From: Paenibacillus sp. Soil766
GTDB lineage: Bacteria > Bacillota > Bacilli > Paenibacillales > NBRC-103111
DNA length: 64,000 nucleotides
Assembly (NCBI RefSeq): GCF_001428105.1
Contig: NZ_LMSJ01000003.1
Coordinates: 85,462 to 149,461, forward strand
Direction of reading: 5' to 3'
Part shown: positions 41,365 through 49,225 of the stretch, in pieces
Numbering within the stretch: position 1 is the first letter of the stretch
How the letters are laid out: every line of letters begins with the position of its first letter
Program-made: the position numbers and the translations under genes
Notes under the pieces: model-generated
Databases searched by the model: none
What the model saw: the letters and a program-made list of their open reading frames with translations, nothing else
Told to the model about the DNA's origin: nothing

Positions 41365-42966
41365 TTATTTGAAATCGTTCAGTTTCTTATCCTTCAGTGC
41401 CCCGTTAATTTGCTTCGTATACTCGGTGAAAATCTCTCTACCTTTGTATTTCGTCATTAGCTCTTCGCGGTATTGCGGCCAATTTTTGCCGCTCTTGTCT
41501 TCAAGCACCGCTTTAATGTGAAATTTACTCATTTCTTTGCGGAAATCTCCGATATTAATGCCGTTAGGAGGAACTAAGCTCACAGGAGGCAGCGCGTTAT
41601 GCTTCGGATAGCTCTCAACCGTTTTCAAAATCGCACGATCATGCTCAGAAATACGAGAATCAATCAGCTCAAATCCAAGTATATTCGGCTCATCTGGTGT
41701 AAAGGCAGCGTACACGTTCAACCAGTTGCCAGCTTTCGCGATATCTGCTTCAAAATTAGCCACGTTCAACGTAATCTTGTTGCCGGATTTGGTATAATGC
41801 TTGCCTTCTTGACCATAATGCGTGAGCAGGAATCCTTCTTCACCTGTTAGCCAATTGAGAATTTCCAAGGAGCGCTTCACTTTGTCAGGGGTTTTGTCAG
41901 CCGTTGTTTTGCTAATTAAGATCGTAGCTTCAGGTACGTTGTATTTCCAAAGGACCGGCTTATCCAGCGGGAAAATAGGCTGCCAATTCGCTTTAGGATC
42001 AAGCGCTTTCGAGCGGTTTTGTACGCTAGTCGCTAAGCTGTCCAAGGCAACGTTTTTATCGCCGCTGAAGAACATGCCTATTTTACCTTGAGCAGCTTTA
42101 TCTAACTGCGCAGGTGCTTTATTCAGGAACCAATCCGGATCTACAATCCCTGCATTGTTCCACTCCACGACTTGTTCAAGAACACCTTGCACCTTAAGGT
42201 CAGTGCGATTATCAACGTAGCTATTGTCAGCAATTTGGAAATCCGCGACGAACCCGTTGTTTAACCATTGTGGGAAGTCGAAAGGCAAGGTTACACCACC
42301 GCCTGCTGTTGAGAAACCATACGTATCTTGCTTCCCGTTGCCATCTGGATCACCTTTGGTGAATTGCGTCATGACATTGGTCAATTCGGCGTAATTTTTG
42401 GGGGATTTAAGTCCCAGCTTATCTAACCAGTCCTGACGGATGTACCAAGCTATATAGGTATTACGTTGAAAAGGATCAATAGCACGCGTGAATTCACCTT
42501 GTTTGAGCTGGAACGAGTCTACTTCATCCTTGGACACCCATTTGAAGTAGTTCGGTACAGCTTCTTTCGTGAAGTATGGCGTTAGATTAGCCGTGATACC
42601 ATCTGTAATGTATTTCTGCGACTCTGCACCGCCCGCGATGAAAAGATCAGGAGCAGCTCCTCCAGCCAACGTGGCATTGAGCTTGTCATGGTACTCTTTG
42701 CCGAGTACCATATAGTCAATTTTCAAATCTACGTTGAATTTCTCTTCGATAGCCTTCTTCACGAAATCTTTGTCCCCAGAAGGTAAGGTCACATTCGCTA
42801 AGTATCCGCTGGCTACAGACCAGTTCAATGCGAGCTTAGCTGGCTTGGCTGTTCCCGTAGCATTGGGGGAACTTGTTGCCGTTCCTGATGTTTCTGTGGC
42901 TTTATTATCTGAGCATCCTGTAAGCGCAAACATGGTGGCGAGTCCTAGTAGCGTCAATTTTTTCAT
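41365..42966 (-). CDS. Carbohydrate solute-binding lipoprotein (LplA-type)
   Basis: The ATG after AGGAGGGG gives 533 residues. A lipoprotein signal peptide (KKLTLLGLATMFALTGC, Cys 18) and a Thr/Ser/Ala linker precede a large extracellular domain of about 500 residues. Landmarks are VDLKIDYMVLGKEYHDKLNATLAGGAAPDLF, YIAWYIRQDWLDKLGLKSPKNYAELTNVMTQFTKGDPDGNGKQDTYGFS and ILNWLTGEEGFLLTHYGQEGKHY. The DPDGNGKQDTYG stretch resembles a calcium loop. This size is typical of the binding proteins that pair with LplB/LplC-type permeases and feed oligosaccharides or their breakdown products. It is the first gene of the operon, behind a LacI-type operator. Confidence 0.92.
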   Translation of the reverse strand: MKKLTLLGLATMFALTGCSDNKATETSGTATSSPNATGTAKPAKLALNWSVASGYLANVTLPSGDKDFVKKAIEEKFNVDLKIDYMVLGKEYHDKLNATLAGGAAPDLFIAGGAESQKYITDGITANLTPYFTKEAVPNYFKWVSKDEVDSFQLKQGEFTRAIDPFQRNTYIAWYIRQDWLDKLGLKSPKNYAELTNVMTQFTKGDPDGNGKQDTYGFSTAGGGVTLPFDFPQWLNNGFVADFQIADNSYVDNRTDLKVQGVLEQVVEWNNAGIVDPDWFLNKAPAQLDKAAQGKIGMFFSGDKNVALDSLATSVQNRSKALDPKANWQPIFPLDKPVLWKYNVPEATILISKTTADKTPDKVKRSLEILNWLTGEEGFLLTHYGQEGKHYTKSGNKITLNVANFEADIAKAGNWLNVYAAFTPDEPNILGFELIDSRISEHDRAILKTVESYPKHNALPPVSLVPPNGINIGDFRKEMSKFHIKAVLEDKSGKNWPQYREELMTKYKGREIFTEYTKQINGALKDKKLNDFK

Positions 42967-43000
42967 TGTAAAAGCACCCCTCCTATTTATACTTTCGTGA

Positions 43001-43130
43001 GCTGTGTAGCGTGATGCGAAAAGCGTGATTCGTAAGGCGTCAGACGGAAAACGTAACTTGTAAGGAAACGTGTTGCGAAAACGTAACATGTAATGCGTGA
43101 AACGGGAAACGTGTTGCGGAAACGCTAAAC
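43001..43130. repeat. Degenerate direct repeats in the 5' region of the solute-binding gene
   Basis: Variants of GGAAACGTGTTGCG and AAAACGTAAC-TGTAA recur between 43040 and 43125. They lie between the LacI-type operator and the start codon, so they are probably transcribed. Confidence 0.6.
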
Positions 43131-43160
43131 ATTTGATGCTTTGCTGCTAGTTTAGCTATT

Positions 43161-43174
43161 TGGTAACGTTTACT
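43161..43174. promoter_or_regulatory. LacI-type operator before the carbohydrate operon
   Basis: TGGTAACGTTTACT has the central CG and near-palindrome GTAACGTTTAC of LacI-family operators and shares AACGTTTA with the perfect palindrome upstream of the LacI gene itself. Confidence 0.55.
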
Positions 43175-43310
43175 TGTTCTTAGTATAGGTCGGTTACATG
43201 GGCGAAACTAGCAGACGATTTCAAGAAATAGTGGAGATAATGCAGAAATGAGTTAAATGTGTGGAATTCATTGGACGTTGTCGACTAACTCGTCTCCACA
43301 TTCCCTTGCT

Positions 43311-43885
43311 TCGCTCACACAAGTCGAAAAAATCGACTTACGCACTTCAAATTCCCCTGCTTCGCTCACGCAAGTCGAAAAAATCGACTTACGCAATTCC
43401 CATGCCCTTGCTTCGCTCACGCAAGTCGAAAAAATCGACTTACGCACTTCCCATGCCCTTGCTTCGCTCACGCAAGTCGAAAAAATCGACTTGCATGCTT
43501 CCCATGCCCTTGCTTCGCTCACGCAAGTCGAAAAAATCGACTTGCATGCTTCCCATGCCCTTGCTTTGCTCACGCAAGTCGAAAAAATCGACTTGCATGC
43601 TTCACATTCCCTTGCTTCGCTCACGCAAGTCGAAAAAATCGACTTACACACTTCCCATGCCCTTGCTTCGCTCACGCAAGTCGAAAAAATCGACTTACGC
43701 ACCTCAAATTCCCTTGCTTCGCTCACACAAGTCGAAAAAATCGACTTACGCACTTCCCATGCCCTTGCTTCGCACACGCAAGTCGAATAAATCGACTTGC
43801 ATGCTCCCCATGCCCTTGCTTCGCACACGCAAGTCGAATAAATCGACTTGCATGCTCCCCATGCCCTTGCTTTGCTCACGCAAAA
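43311..43885. repeat. Minisatellite: eleven 51-bp units, each with a perfect hairpin
   Basis: The core AAGTCGAAAAAATCGACTT (arms AAGTCGA/TCGACTT) starts at 43321 and recurs at exact 51-base steps: 43372, 43423, 43474, 43525, 43576, 43627, 43678, 43729, 43780 and 43831, with a truncated twelfth copy at about 43880. The last two full units have GAATAAATC in the loop. A 13-base segment between hairpins alternates among a few variants. Since 51 is a multiple of three, three long reading frames stay open across it, but none has a ribosome binding site. Confidence 0.95.
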
Positions 43886-43922
43886 AAACGCCGCAACCTC
43901 CCACAAAAGGAGACTGCGACGT
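43886..43922 (-). terminator. Intrinsic terminator of the LacI gene
   Basis: On the minus strand CGTCGCAGTCTCC pairs with GGAGGTTGCGGCG (13 pairs with wobbles), followed by seven T. The minisatellite begins directly behind it. Confidence 0.88.
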
Positions 43923-43932
43923 ATTTCTTTAC

Positions 43933-44952
43933 TCAAACTAACCGAGTTGTTTCTCGTTCGATAAAAATAAGCGGGACTTCAAATTCTCGCTCCTCGCTTG
44001 CTTCTACGGCATGTCCAAACTTATGAAGCAGTTTATGGATGGCCATTTGCGCCTGAAGCTCATAAGGAATGCCCCAACTGGAGATGCCTGGGTAACTATG
44101 CATAGCCATATAGTCGTTATTAATACTGATCATTTGTAGTCGGTTTGGGAAGTCGATCTTTTGCCTATTGGCAGCTGAAAGCAGCTTTAATGCCACGTGA
44201 TCATCGAAGGCGATAATCCCCGTTCGCTGCGTTGGACCCGCCATCACCTCATGGAGAAATGCGTCCACGTCCAGTTCCTTCATTTCGACGATGCGATGAG
44301 GAATCTCCACGGTCAGTTGTTGTAAACCTAGATGAAATCCATTCCGCCGCTGTTCATCAATCACATTCGAGTGCTTGCTGCCCACGTAGATGAGCTCATC
44401 GCAGCCACGCTCCACGAGCAATTTCGTTGATTGTCTGCAAGCCTCGGCAAAGCCTAAATTTACAGCACCAACGGCAATACCCTCAGGCCAACCCCAGCCA
44501 TTAATGAGCACTAGCGGTGTGCCGCTATTTACGATGGCGCGTGTGGAATCCTTCCCCATCGCTAAACCATGACAGATGAGTCCATCCACTCTTCGCTGCA
44601 GTAACACTTCTAAGTTCCTTCGTTCAATGGTCGGATCGAATCCGCCTGAAGAAAATACGGATAAATGATAGCCCGCATGATGGGCTTCCATCTGTAGAAC
44701 CTCCGCTAACCGTCCATAATAGCTCGTCAACCCAGGAACAATGAGGCCAATTTCAAAGGTTTTGTTACGACTCAATCCTGCTGCCATGGTATTCCGTCGA
44801 TATCCTAATTGCTCTGCCGCCAATTCGACTTTGCGAATCGTCTCCTTAGACGAACGAATCCCACCTCGATTCAGCACATTGGAGACTGTGGCAATCGATA
44901 CACCAGCTGCTGCTGCCACTTCTACAATTGTGACTTGTTTAGGTCTACTCAT
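43933..44952 (-). CDS. LacI-family transcriptional regulator
   Basis: The 339-residue protein has the N-terminal helix-turn-helix and hinge (VTIVEVAAAAGVSIATVSNVLN, residues 7-28, then GYRRNTMAAGLSR) and a periplasmic-binding-protein-like effector domain (IGLIVPGLTSYYGRLAEVLQ; RRVDGLICHGLA; GIIAFDDHVALKLL; WGIPYELQAQMAIHKLL). It should repress the sugar operon that follows in the same direction and its own gene. GGAG precedes the ATG at 11 bases. A perfect 14-bp palindrome lies 20 bases upstream. Confidence 0.93.
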   Translation of the reverse strand: MSRPKQVTIVEVAAAAGVSIATVSNVLNRGGIRSSKETIRKVELAAEQLGYRRNTMAAGLSRNKTFEIGLIVPGLTSYYGRLAEVLQMEAHHAGYHLSVFSSGGFDPTIERRNLEVLLQRRVDGLICHGLAMGKDSTRAIVNSGTPLVLINGWGWPEGIAVGAVNLGFAEACRQSTKLLVERGCDELIYVGSKHSNVIDEQRRNGFHLGLQQLTVEIPHRIVEMKELDVDAFLHEVMAGPTQRTGIIAFDDHVALKLLSAANRQKIDFPNRLQMISINNDYMAMHSYPGISSWGIPYELQAQMAIHKLLHKFGHAVEASEEREFEVPLIFIERETTRLV

Positions 44953-44971
44953 TTATGTTTCAACTCCATCG

Positions 44972-44985
44972 GTTAAACGTTTAAC
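44972..44985. promoter_or_regulatory. LacI operator, perfect palindrome GTTAAACGTTTAAC
   Basis: All 14 bases are symmetric around the central CG, the typical LacI-family form. It lies at the LacI gene's own promoter. Confidence 0.8.
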
Positions 44986-45054
44986 TAGCACCTTTAGATT
45001 AAATTGAACCATTTAAGCTGTCAAGCGAAATCCTATGGAAATCCCGCTCCTTTG

Positions 45055-45104
45055 CAAAAAAAGAATCGTCCCCAGGCCATAAACTATGCCTTAGAAACGA
45101 TTCC
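45055..45104 (-). terminator. Intrinsic terminator of the PhyH-type gene
   Basis: On the minus strand GAATCGT..AAGGC pairs with GCCTGGGGACGATTC, followed by seven T (45056-45062). Confidence 0.88.
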
Positions 45105-45123
45105 GGTCATTCGTTAATCCTAA

Positions 45124-45933
45124 TTAATGTGGATATACGGTCTCAAATTCATCGCCGCAAGGACCGCCGCTTGGGTTAATCTCCAAGGAAACAGCTTCCC
45201 CATTTGCTCGATACAAAGGTCGGTAATGATTGCTAATATGCGTCGCAGAGGCATTGGCATAATGGCAAATGAATGCGCGGCGGAAGCGATCCTTGGTCTT
45301 ATTTCGATAAGAACCATGAATCAGATTGCCATTGAAAAAGAGGACATCACCGCGATCCATGATGACCGGCATCGCCTTCTCGTCCTTCGGCGGCTTCACA
45401 TAGTGAGTCGTAAAGGATTCCTTCGAATCTGCGATATCGGGGCATGAGATTTCGAGCGCATTCGTTTTCGGTACAACGAGCAACCCACCATTTTCCTCAT
45501 CGGCCGCGTCAATAGCTGTCCAAGCCGCAATACAATTGCCTGGCTCCACCTGCAGATAAAAGTTATCCTGATGAAGCGCCTGCCCCCGAGAGCCTGGCGG
45601 TTTGTAATAAAACATACTTTGCGCAGCAAGTGCTTCTTCCTCATATAAATCTGCTAGGACCTCTAATACCGGCTGATGCAGCATGAAGGCTTTCGCAGTC
45701 TCATTAAACCGATGCGGGTGCATGACACGCGGGTAGCGTTTCAGCGGATCGACGACCTCCGTCGATAGATCTGGTTCAAAATATCCCGGAACCGTCTGAT
45801 CGCTGATCGCTTCGAAGGTTTCATCAATTTTAGCCAAATCATCCCCTGAAAATAGCCCCTTCACGATCACGTAACCCTCAGTCTCAAAATGCTGTTTCTG
45901 TTCCTTCGTTAATTTAATAAGTGATTGTGTCAT
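45124..45933 (-). CDS. Phytanoyl-CoA dioxygenase (PhyH) family Fe(II)/2-oxoglutarate oxygenase
   Basis: The ATG seven bases after GGAGGG gives 269 residues. The iron ligands are visible: HQD (His 121, Asp 123) in QALHQDNFYLQ and His 206 in NGNLIHGSYRNKT; the 2-oxoglutarate Arg is probably in DRFRRAF (216-219). The fold start is QHFETEGYVIVKGLFSGDDL. The enzyme should hydroxylate a small molecule using 2-oxoglutarate and oxygen. It is divergently transcribed from an AraC regulator, which probably controls it; PhyH/AraC pairs are frequent in Paenibacillus sugar-related regions. Confidence 0.9.
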   Translation of the reverse strand: MTQSLIKLTKEQKQHFETEGYVIVKGLFSGDDLAKIDETFEAISDQTVPGYFEPDLSTEVVDPLKRYPRVMHPHRFNETAKAFMLHQPVLEVLADLYEEEALAAQSMFYYKPPGSRGQALHQDNFYLQVEPGNCIAAWTAIDAADEENGGLLVVPKTNALEISCPDIADSKESFTTHYVKPPKDEKAMPVIMDRGDVLFFNGNLIHGSYRNKTKDRFRRAFICHYANASATHISNHYRPLYRANGEAVSLEINPSGGPCGDEFETVYPH

Positions 45934-46091
45934 CCTTATTCCCTCCAATTGAACCTTTATTTCTTTGTCTCTAGCATATCGAAATAACCGGTCACATAGA
46001 AGTAATAATCTTGCTAAACATTCCTACAATCCTGCTATTGCATGGTATACTTAATACCATCTTATTCACCTTAGGGAAGGAACTTATCTTT

Positions 46092-46865
46092 ATGATACTG
46101 GATGTTAATGCACTGCTTGCCGGTCACTTCATTGAACCTGATACGTACGCCGTTAAACGCCCCCATGGTCACAATGATTGGCTAGTCATGTTCACGTTGG
46201 AAGGGTCTGGCTTCGTCAAACAACACGGCATCGATCGTATTTGCAACAAAGGCGATATCATCTTACTTGCGCCTGGCACCCCTCATCATTATGGCACGAT
46301 GAAGAGCCAAACCTGGCAATTCGTTTGGGCACATTTTCCTTCCATCATCACGGAAACTAACTTGCTTCCGCAGGAAGATCAAGTCTTCCTTACTATAGAG
46401 AATGATTCCTTACAGGAACGGATTTATACAGCATTTGCCCGTATATTGGCAGATTCACGGGAACGCGGCGAATATTGGTTCGAGCTCTGTTGCAGCTCCT
46501 TGCGAGAAATCCTGCTGATCATGGCGCAAAAAAGCATACGCAAAATGGACCCCCGCATCGAAGAAGTGCTTCATCTCCTATCTCAACAGATGCGCGAACA
46601 GATTCGGCTTGAGGATCTTGCCCAGACCGTCGGTCTTTCCCCGTCGAGATTATCTCACCTTTTCAAAGAGAGCACTGGCTACTCCATTATCGATACATTG
46701 AATCGCATGCGGATCCAACAAGCAGTTATGATGCTAGCCCATACGGGACGCAGTGCGTCGGACGTTTGTTATGACGTTGGTTTTCAAAACTATAACCATT
46801 TCACGAATCAGTTCCGTAAATGGCAGGGCATGACCCCGAGTATGTTTATGAAAAATCCACGTTAA
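46092..46865 (+). CDS. AraC-family regulator with cupin sensor domain
   Basis: From the ATG after GGAAGGA the product has 257 residues. Residues 1 to about 110 form a cupin-like ligand domain (HGHNDWLVMFTLEGSGFVKQ; KGDIILLAPGTPHHYGT; WQFVWAHF). The C-terminal two-helix-turn-helix domain is IRLEDLAQTVGLSPSRLSHLFKESTGYSIIDTLNRMRIQQAVMML and ASDVCYDVGFQNYNHFTNQFRKWQGMTPSMF. It most likely senses a sugar and controls the divergent dioxygenase gene. Confidence 0.92.
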   Translation: MILDVNALLAGHFIEPDTYAVKRPHGHNDWLVMFTLEGSGFVKQHGIDRICNKGDIILLAPGTPHHYGTMKSQTWQFVWAHFPSIITETNLLPQEDQVFLTIENDSLQERIYTAFARILADSRERGEYWFELCCSSLREILLIMAQKSIRKMDPRIEEVLHLLSQQMREQIRLEDLAQTVGLSPSRLSHLFKESTGYSIIDTLNRMRIQQAVMMLAHTGRSASDVCYDVGFQNYNHFTNQFRKWQGMTPSMFMKNPR

Positions 46866-46950
46866 CATTATTTTCTTTTATTCCTATCAGAATACTATGA
46901 ATTAGTATATAATGATGTTAATCAGTATTCATTGTGAATGGAGGATGAAG

Positions 46951-47397
46951 ATGAAGACCCAATTTTGGCGTGGTGATTACGAATGTGTAGATGAGGTGCC
47001 CTTGCATTACGTGCGGGGTAATCAACTAGGAATTCTGCTTAGTATTCTGGCCAGTGTTCTTAGTCAGCAGCTTTGGATTCTTATCCTTCCGTTAATTGTT
47101 CAGCTAATTAGTCGTACTTACGGTGTCAAATACAATCTATTTGTCCGGCTGTTCTCTCCACTTTTTCCGGTTAGCACACGAACGGAAAGCCGCGAGCTGC
47201 TGCGTTTCAACAACTTGTTAGCCATCCTTTTTCTCATCGTTACAATGACGGCTTTGCTTTTAAATATCACGACGCTTGCGTACATCACATTAAGTATGTT
47301 AACAATTGCTGTCGTGCTGGCGTTAAGCGGATTTTGCTTCGGATGCTTCATCTATTTTCAATGGAAGCAATATTGGGCGCGGAAAAGAAATGCTTAA
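46951..47397 (+). CDS. DUF4395 family membrane protein
   Basis: The ATG six bases after GGAGG gives 148 residues with four predicted spans in two pairs (NQLGILLSILASVLSQQLWILILPLIVQLIS; FNNLLAILFLIVTMTALLLN; LSMLTIAVVLALSGFCFGCFIYF). The pattern GNQ..ILLS.L...Q.W and VRLFSPLFP matches DUF4395. Function unknown. It is a single gene. Confidence 0.75.
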   Translation: MKTQFWRGDYECVDEVPLHYVRGNQLGILLSILASVLSQQLWILILPLIVQLISRTYGVKYNLFVRLFSPLFPVSTRTESRELLRFNNLLAILFLIVTMTALLLNITTLAYITLSMLTIAVVLALSGFCFGCFIYFQWKQYWARKRNA

Positions 47398-47432
47398 GCG
47401 GTCAAAGCTGCCAACTTGGGACGTACCGATAG

Positions 47433-47458
47433 AAATAGTTGCACATTTGCACGCATTT
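47433..47458. repeat. Second copy of the 26-bp dispersed element
   Basis: AAATAGTTGCA-N5-GCACGCATTT agrees with 31352-31377 at 23 of 26 positions. Both copies are in intergenic DNA downstream of plus-strand genes. Confidence 0.8.
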
Positions 47459-47548
47459 CCGATCGAGTGGTTCAATTCGATAATAAAGGATGCTCTATTG
47501 TATTTTTCAATTCTGGGCGTGGCACCTACTCTACGATGGTCAACGCCA

Positions 47549-47989
47549 TCACGATCTGTGAGAACCGCTAATTGGATGACCTGATGCTTTTAACTGTAGG
47601 CCGATCCATAGAAACAAGGAAGGTACTACAAAAAACCAAAACGTAGTATGTGGTCCAGGATCCGAATTTAGCGCATCTACCAATCCAAATATATACAAGT
47701 AATATCCTAAAAATAGCATCCAATTCCATCCCATCATACTCGGGAACATCCATGCATATAACCCAATTATGAAACCGACTAAGCTTACAAATGAGACGGA
47801 TAGAAGATTCCCAGCGACTGAACCCAGGGGTTGAAGAAAGATGTTCCCAAGTACTGTATAGCCAACTACGACTAACAGCATCACGACAATCAGTAACACC
47901 GGGTGATTACCCATTCGAAATAATATGCCTGTCATCACTAGGATAAGTACATGAAATACAAATGATAGTAGGATATTACGCAAACTCAT
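47549..47989 (-). CDS. Membrane protein of unknown function
   Basis: The ATG six bases after GGAGG gives 146 residues with about five hydrophobic spans (NILLSFVFHVLILVMTGILF; VLLIVVMLLVVVGYTVLG; VSFVSLVGFIIGLYAWMF; WMLFLGYYLYIFGLV; FWFFVVPSLFLWIGLQL). The family is not recognised; the end of the protein (PGPHTTFWFFVVPSLFLWIG) is typical of small Bacillales membrane proteins. It lies 46 bases after the DUF3953 gene, with which it may be co-transcribed. Confidence 0.65.
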   Translation of the reverse strand: MSLRNILLSFVFHVLILVMTGILFRMGNHPVLLIVVMLLVVVGYTVLGNIFLQPLGSVAGNLLSVSFVSLVGFIIGLYAWMFPSMMGWNWMLFLGYYLYIFGLVDALNSDPGPHTTFWFFVVPSLFLWIGLQLKASGHPISGSHRS

Positions 47990-48035
47990 TGCCCACCTCC
48001 AAAACTGTTTCAACCATGAAGAATAAGGGTAGGTG

Positions 48036-48275
48036 TTAACTGATCAAGAAGCCTTGTATGGAGGTAAACATAATACATACTGAGGCTATCATAAAAATAT
48101 ATCCTATATAGCCCTTTCGAGCTTTTTGAAGCTCAATTAGTCCTACTACTAAACTGAATACAGAAAGGCACAACATTAAATACGGCATGAGTTCAAAGTT
48201 TTGAGTCACTGTGCTATAAAGAGAGAGACCAATAATAACTACCGCTAAAATTACTTTACTTATTTTTAAAAACAT
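48036..48275 (-). CDS. DUF3953 family small membrane protein
   Basis: From the ATG after AGGAGG the product has 79 residues and three spans. LKISKVILAVVIIGLSLYSTVTQNFELMPYLMLCLSVFSLVVGLIELQKARKGYIGYIF matches the pattern of Bacillus YczI-like (DUF3953) proteins. Function unknown. The spacing to the ribosome binding site is short (3 bases). Confidence 0.7.
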   Translation of the reverse strand: MFLKISKVILAVVIIGLSLYSTVTQNFELMPYLMLCLSVFSLVVGLIELQKARKGYIGYIFMIASVCIMFTSIQGFLIS

Positions 48276-48671
48276 AATCCTCCTGCTTCGTAACCCGCAT
48301 ATAATCCGAATCCGCATTAAGTTGACGAAATGGTTCGAGGTCAGTTTCTTCCCATTTACTTTCCTTATTTTAACATATACACCGAGGTTTTGTCTGACTC
48401 TTCCCTTTCAGTCCGTGAAAAGCACAAAAAAAGCTGGATCTATGACCACAGCTTCTTCATTCATGCGTTTATCCGAAAGGAGAAATTAAACATATTGCAG
48501 GCAATACTTCAACAATTTTCATTCCAATATGGATACATTTATAATTCGAACATTATCCGGTAAACAGGTTTACTTCTAATTTCATTGTTAACGCAATAAA
48601 GAATAGTATTACCCAAATAGATCCCAAGTATACATCAATGGAAAAATTATTTCTTTTCCCTGATACTTTGA
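48276..48671. other. Intergenic; one terminator-like hairpin, no clear gene
   Basis: In about 395 bases the only structure is at 48428-48458: on the minus strand AAGCTGTGG pairs with CC-AGCTT before seven T, a likely terminator for the acetyltransferase gene. A 77-codon plus-strand frame across it has no ribosome binding site. Confidence 0.5.
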
Positions 48672-49196
48672 TTAGATCCATTTGGCATAACAGTGCCTTG
48701 GCTTACCATTGTACATTGGCCGGGTGAATTGAAGGACGAACCCTGCGGCTTCCAGATTGTGTTTGCTCACCACATTGTCGGGATGAACAGTGGAATAGAG
48801 GTATCGGCAGCCATTCTCCCGCGCTCGCCCTTCCCGCAATTCATGGAAGTAGCGTTGCAATCCCTGGCCACGAACGGTTTCATGGACGATCGTTGCATCG
48901 AGAATCGCTACGTATGCTAAATCTGACTCAGGCACCCCAAACTCCCTGCCCAGATTACTTTCGCTCGAACCCGGAAACGCCAGAGCGGAGTAAGCTACAA
49001 GCTTCCCATTATGAAAAGCGCCGTAGATTTCACCTTTTTCCTCGATATGAGCGTTCAGGTACTGTTCATCGTCCTTCGCAAAAAGTTCTTGTGATGCAAG
49101 ACGAGATACAACATCAACCATCAGTGCTCGAATAGCTGGAACATCCATATGGCCTAAACGACGGATTCCCATATCAGCAATGTTTTGAACCAACAT
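48672..49196 (-). CDS. GNAT-family N-acetyltransferase
   Basis: The ATG after AAGGAG gives 174 residues. The GNAT core is visible: IRRLGHMDVPAIRALMVDVV at the start, YGAFHNGKLVAYSALAFPG, LDATIVHETVRGQGLQRYFHELREGRARENG with the acetyl-CoA loop VRGQGL, and VHPDNVVSKHNLEAAGFVLQ. The acceptor is unknown. Confidence 0.88.
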   Translation of the reverse strand: MLVQNIADMGIRRLGHMDVPAIRALMVDVVSRLASQELFAKDDEQYLNAHIEEKGEIYGAFHNGKLVAYSALAFPGSSESNLGREFGVPESDLAYVAILDATIVHETVRGQGLQRYFHELREGRARENGCRYLYSTVHPDNVVSKHNLEAAGFVLQFTRPMYNGKPRHCYAKWI

Positions 49197-49225
49197 AACC
49201 AAAGCTCCTTCATTTATGATGTTAA

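Noticed and set aside
43311..43885. CRISPR array
   Set aside because: The period is exactly 51 bases and almost the whole unit is repeated; the 13-base variable part recurs in a few versions instead of being unique spacers, and no cas genes are near.
43257..43941. Long repeat proteins encoded across the 51-bp array (about 178, 226 and 222 codons in three frames)
   Set aside because: Open frames follow from a stop-free unit whose length is a multiple of three. There is no ribosome binding site or plausible domain, and three overlapping frames cannot all be real.
47390..47584. 64-codon gene overlapping the DUF4395 end
   Set aside because: Overlaps one gene end and another on the opposite strand, and includes the 26-bp dispersed repeat.
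48330..48563. 77-codon gene on the plus strand
   Set aside because: No ribosome binding site, and it crosses a terminator hairpin that serves the opposite strand.
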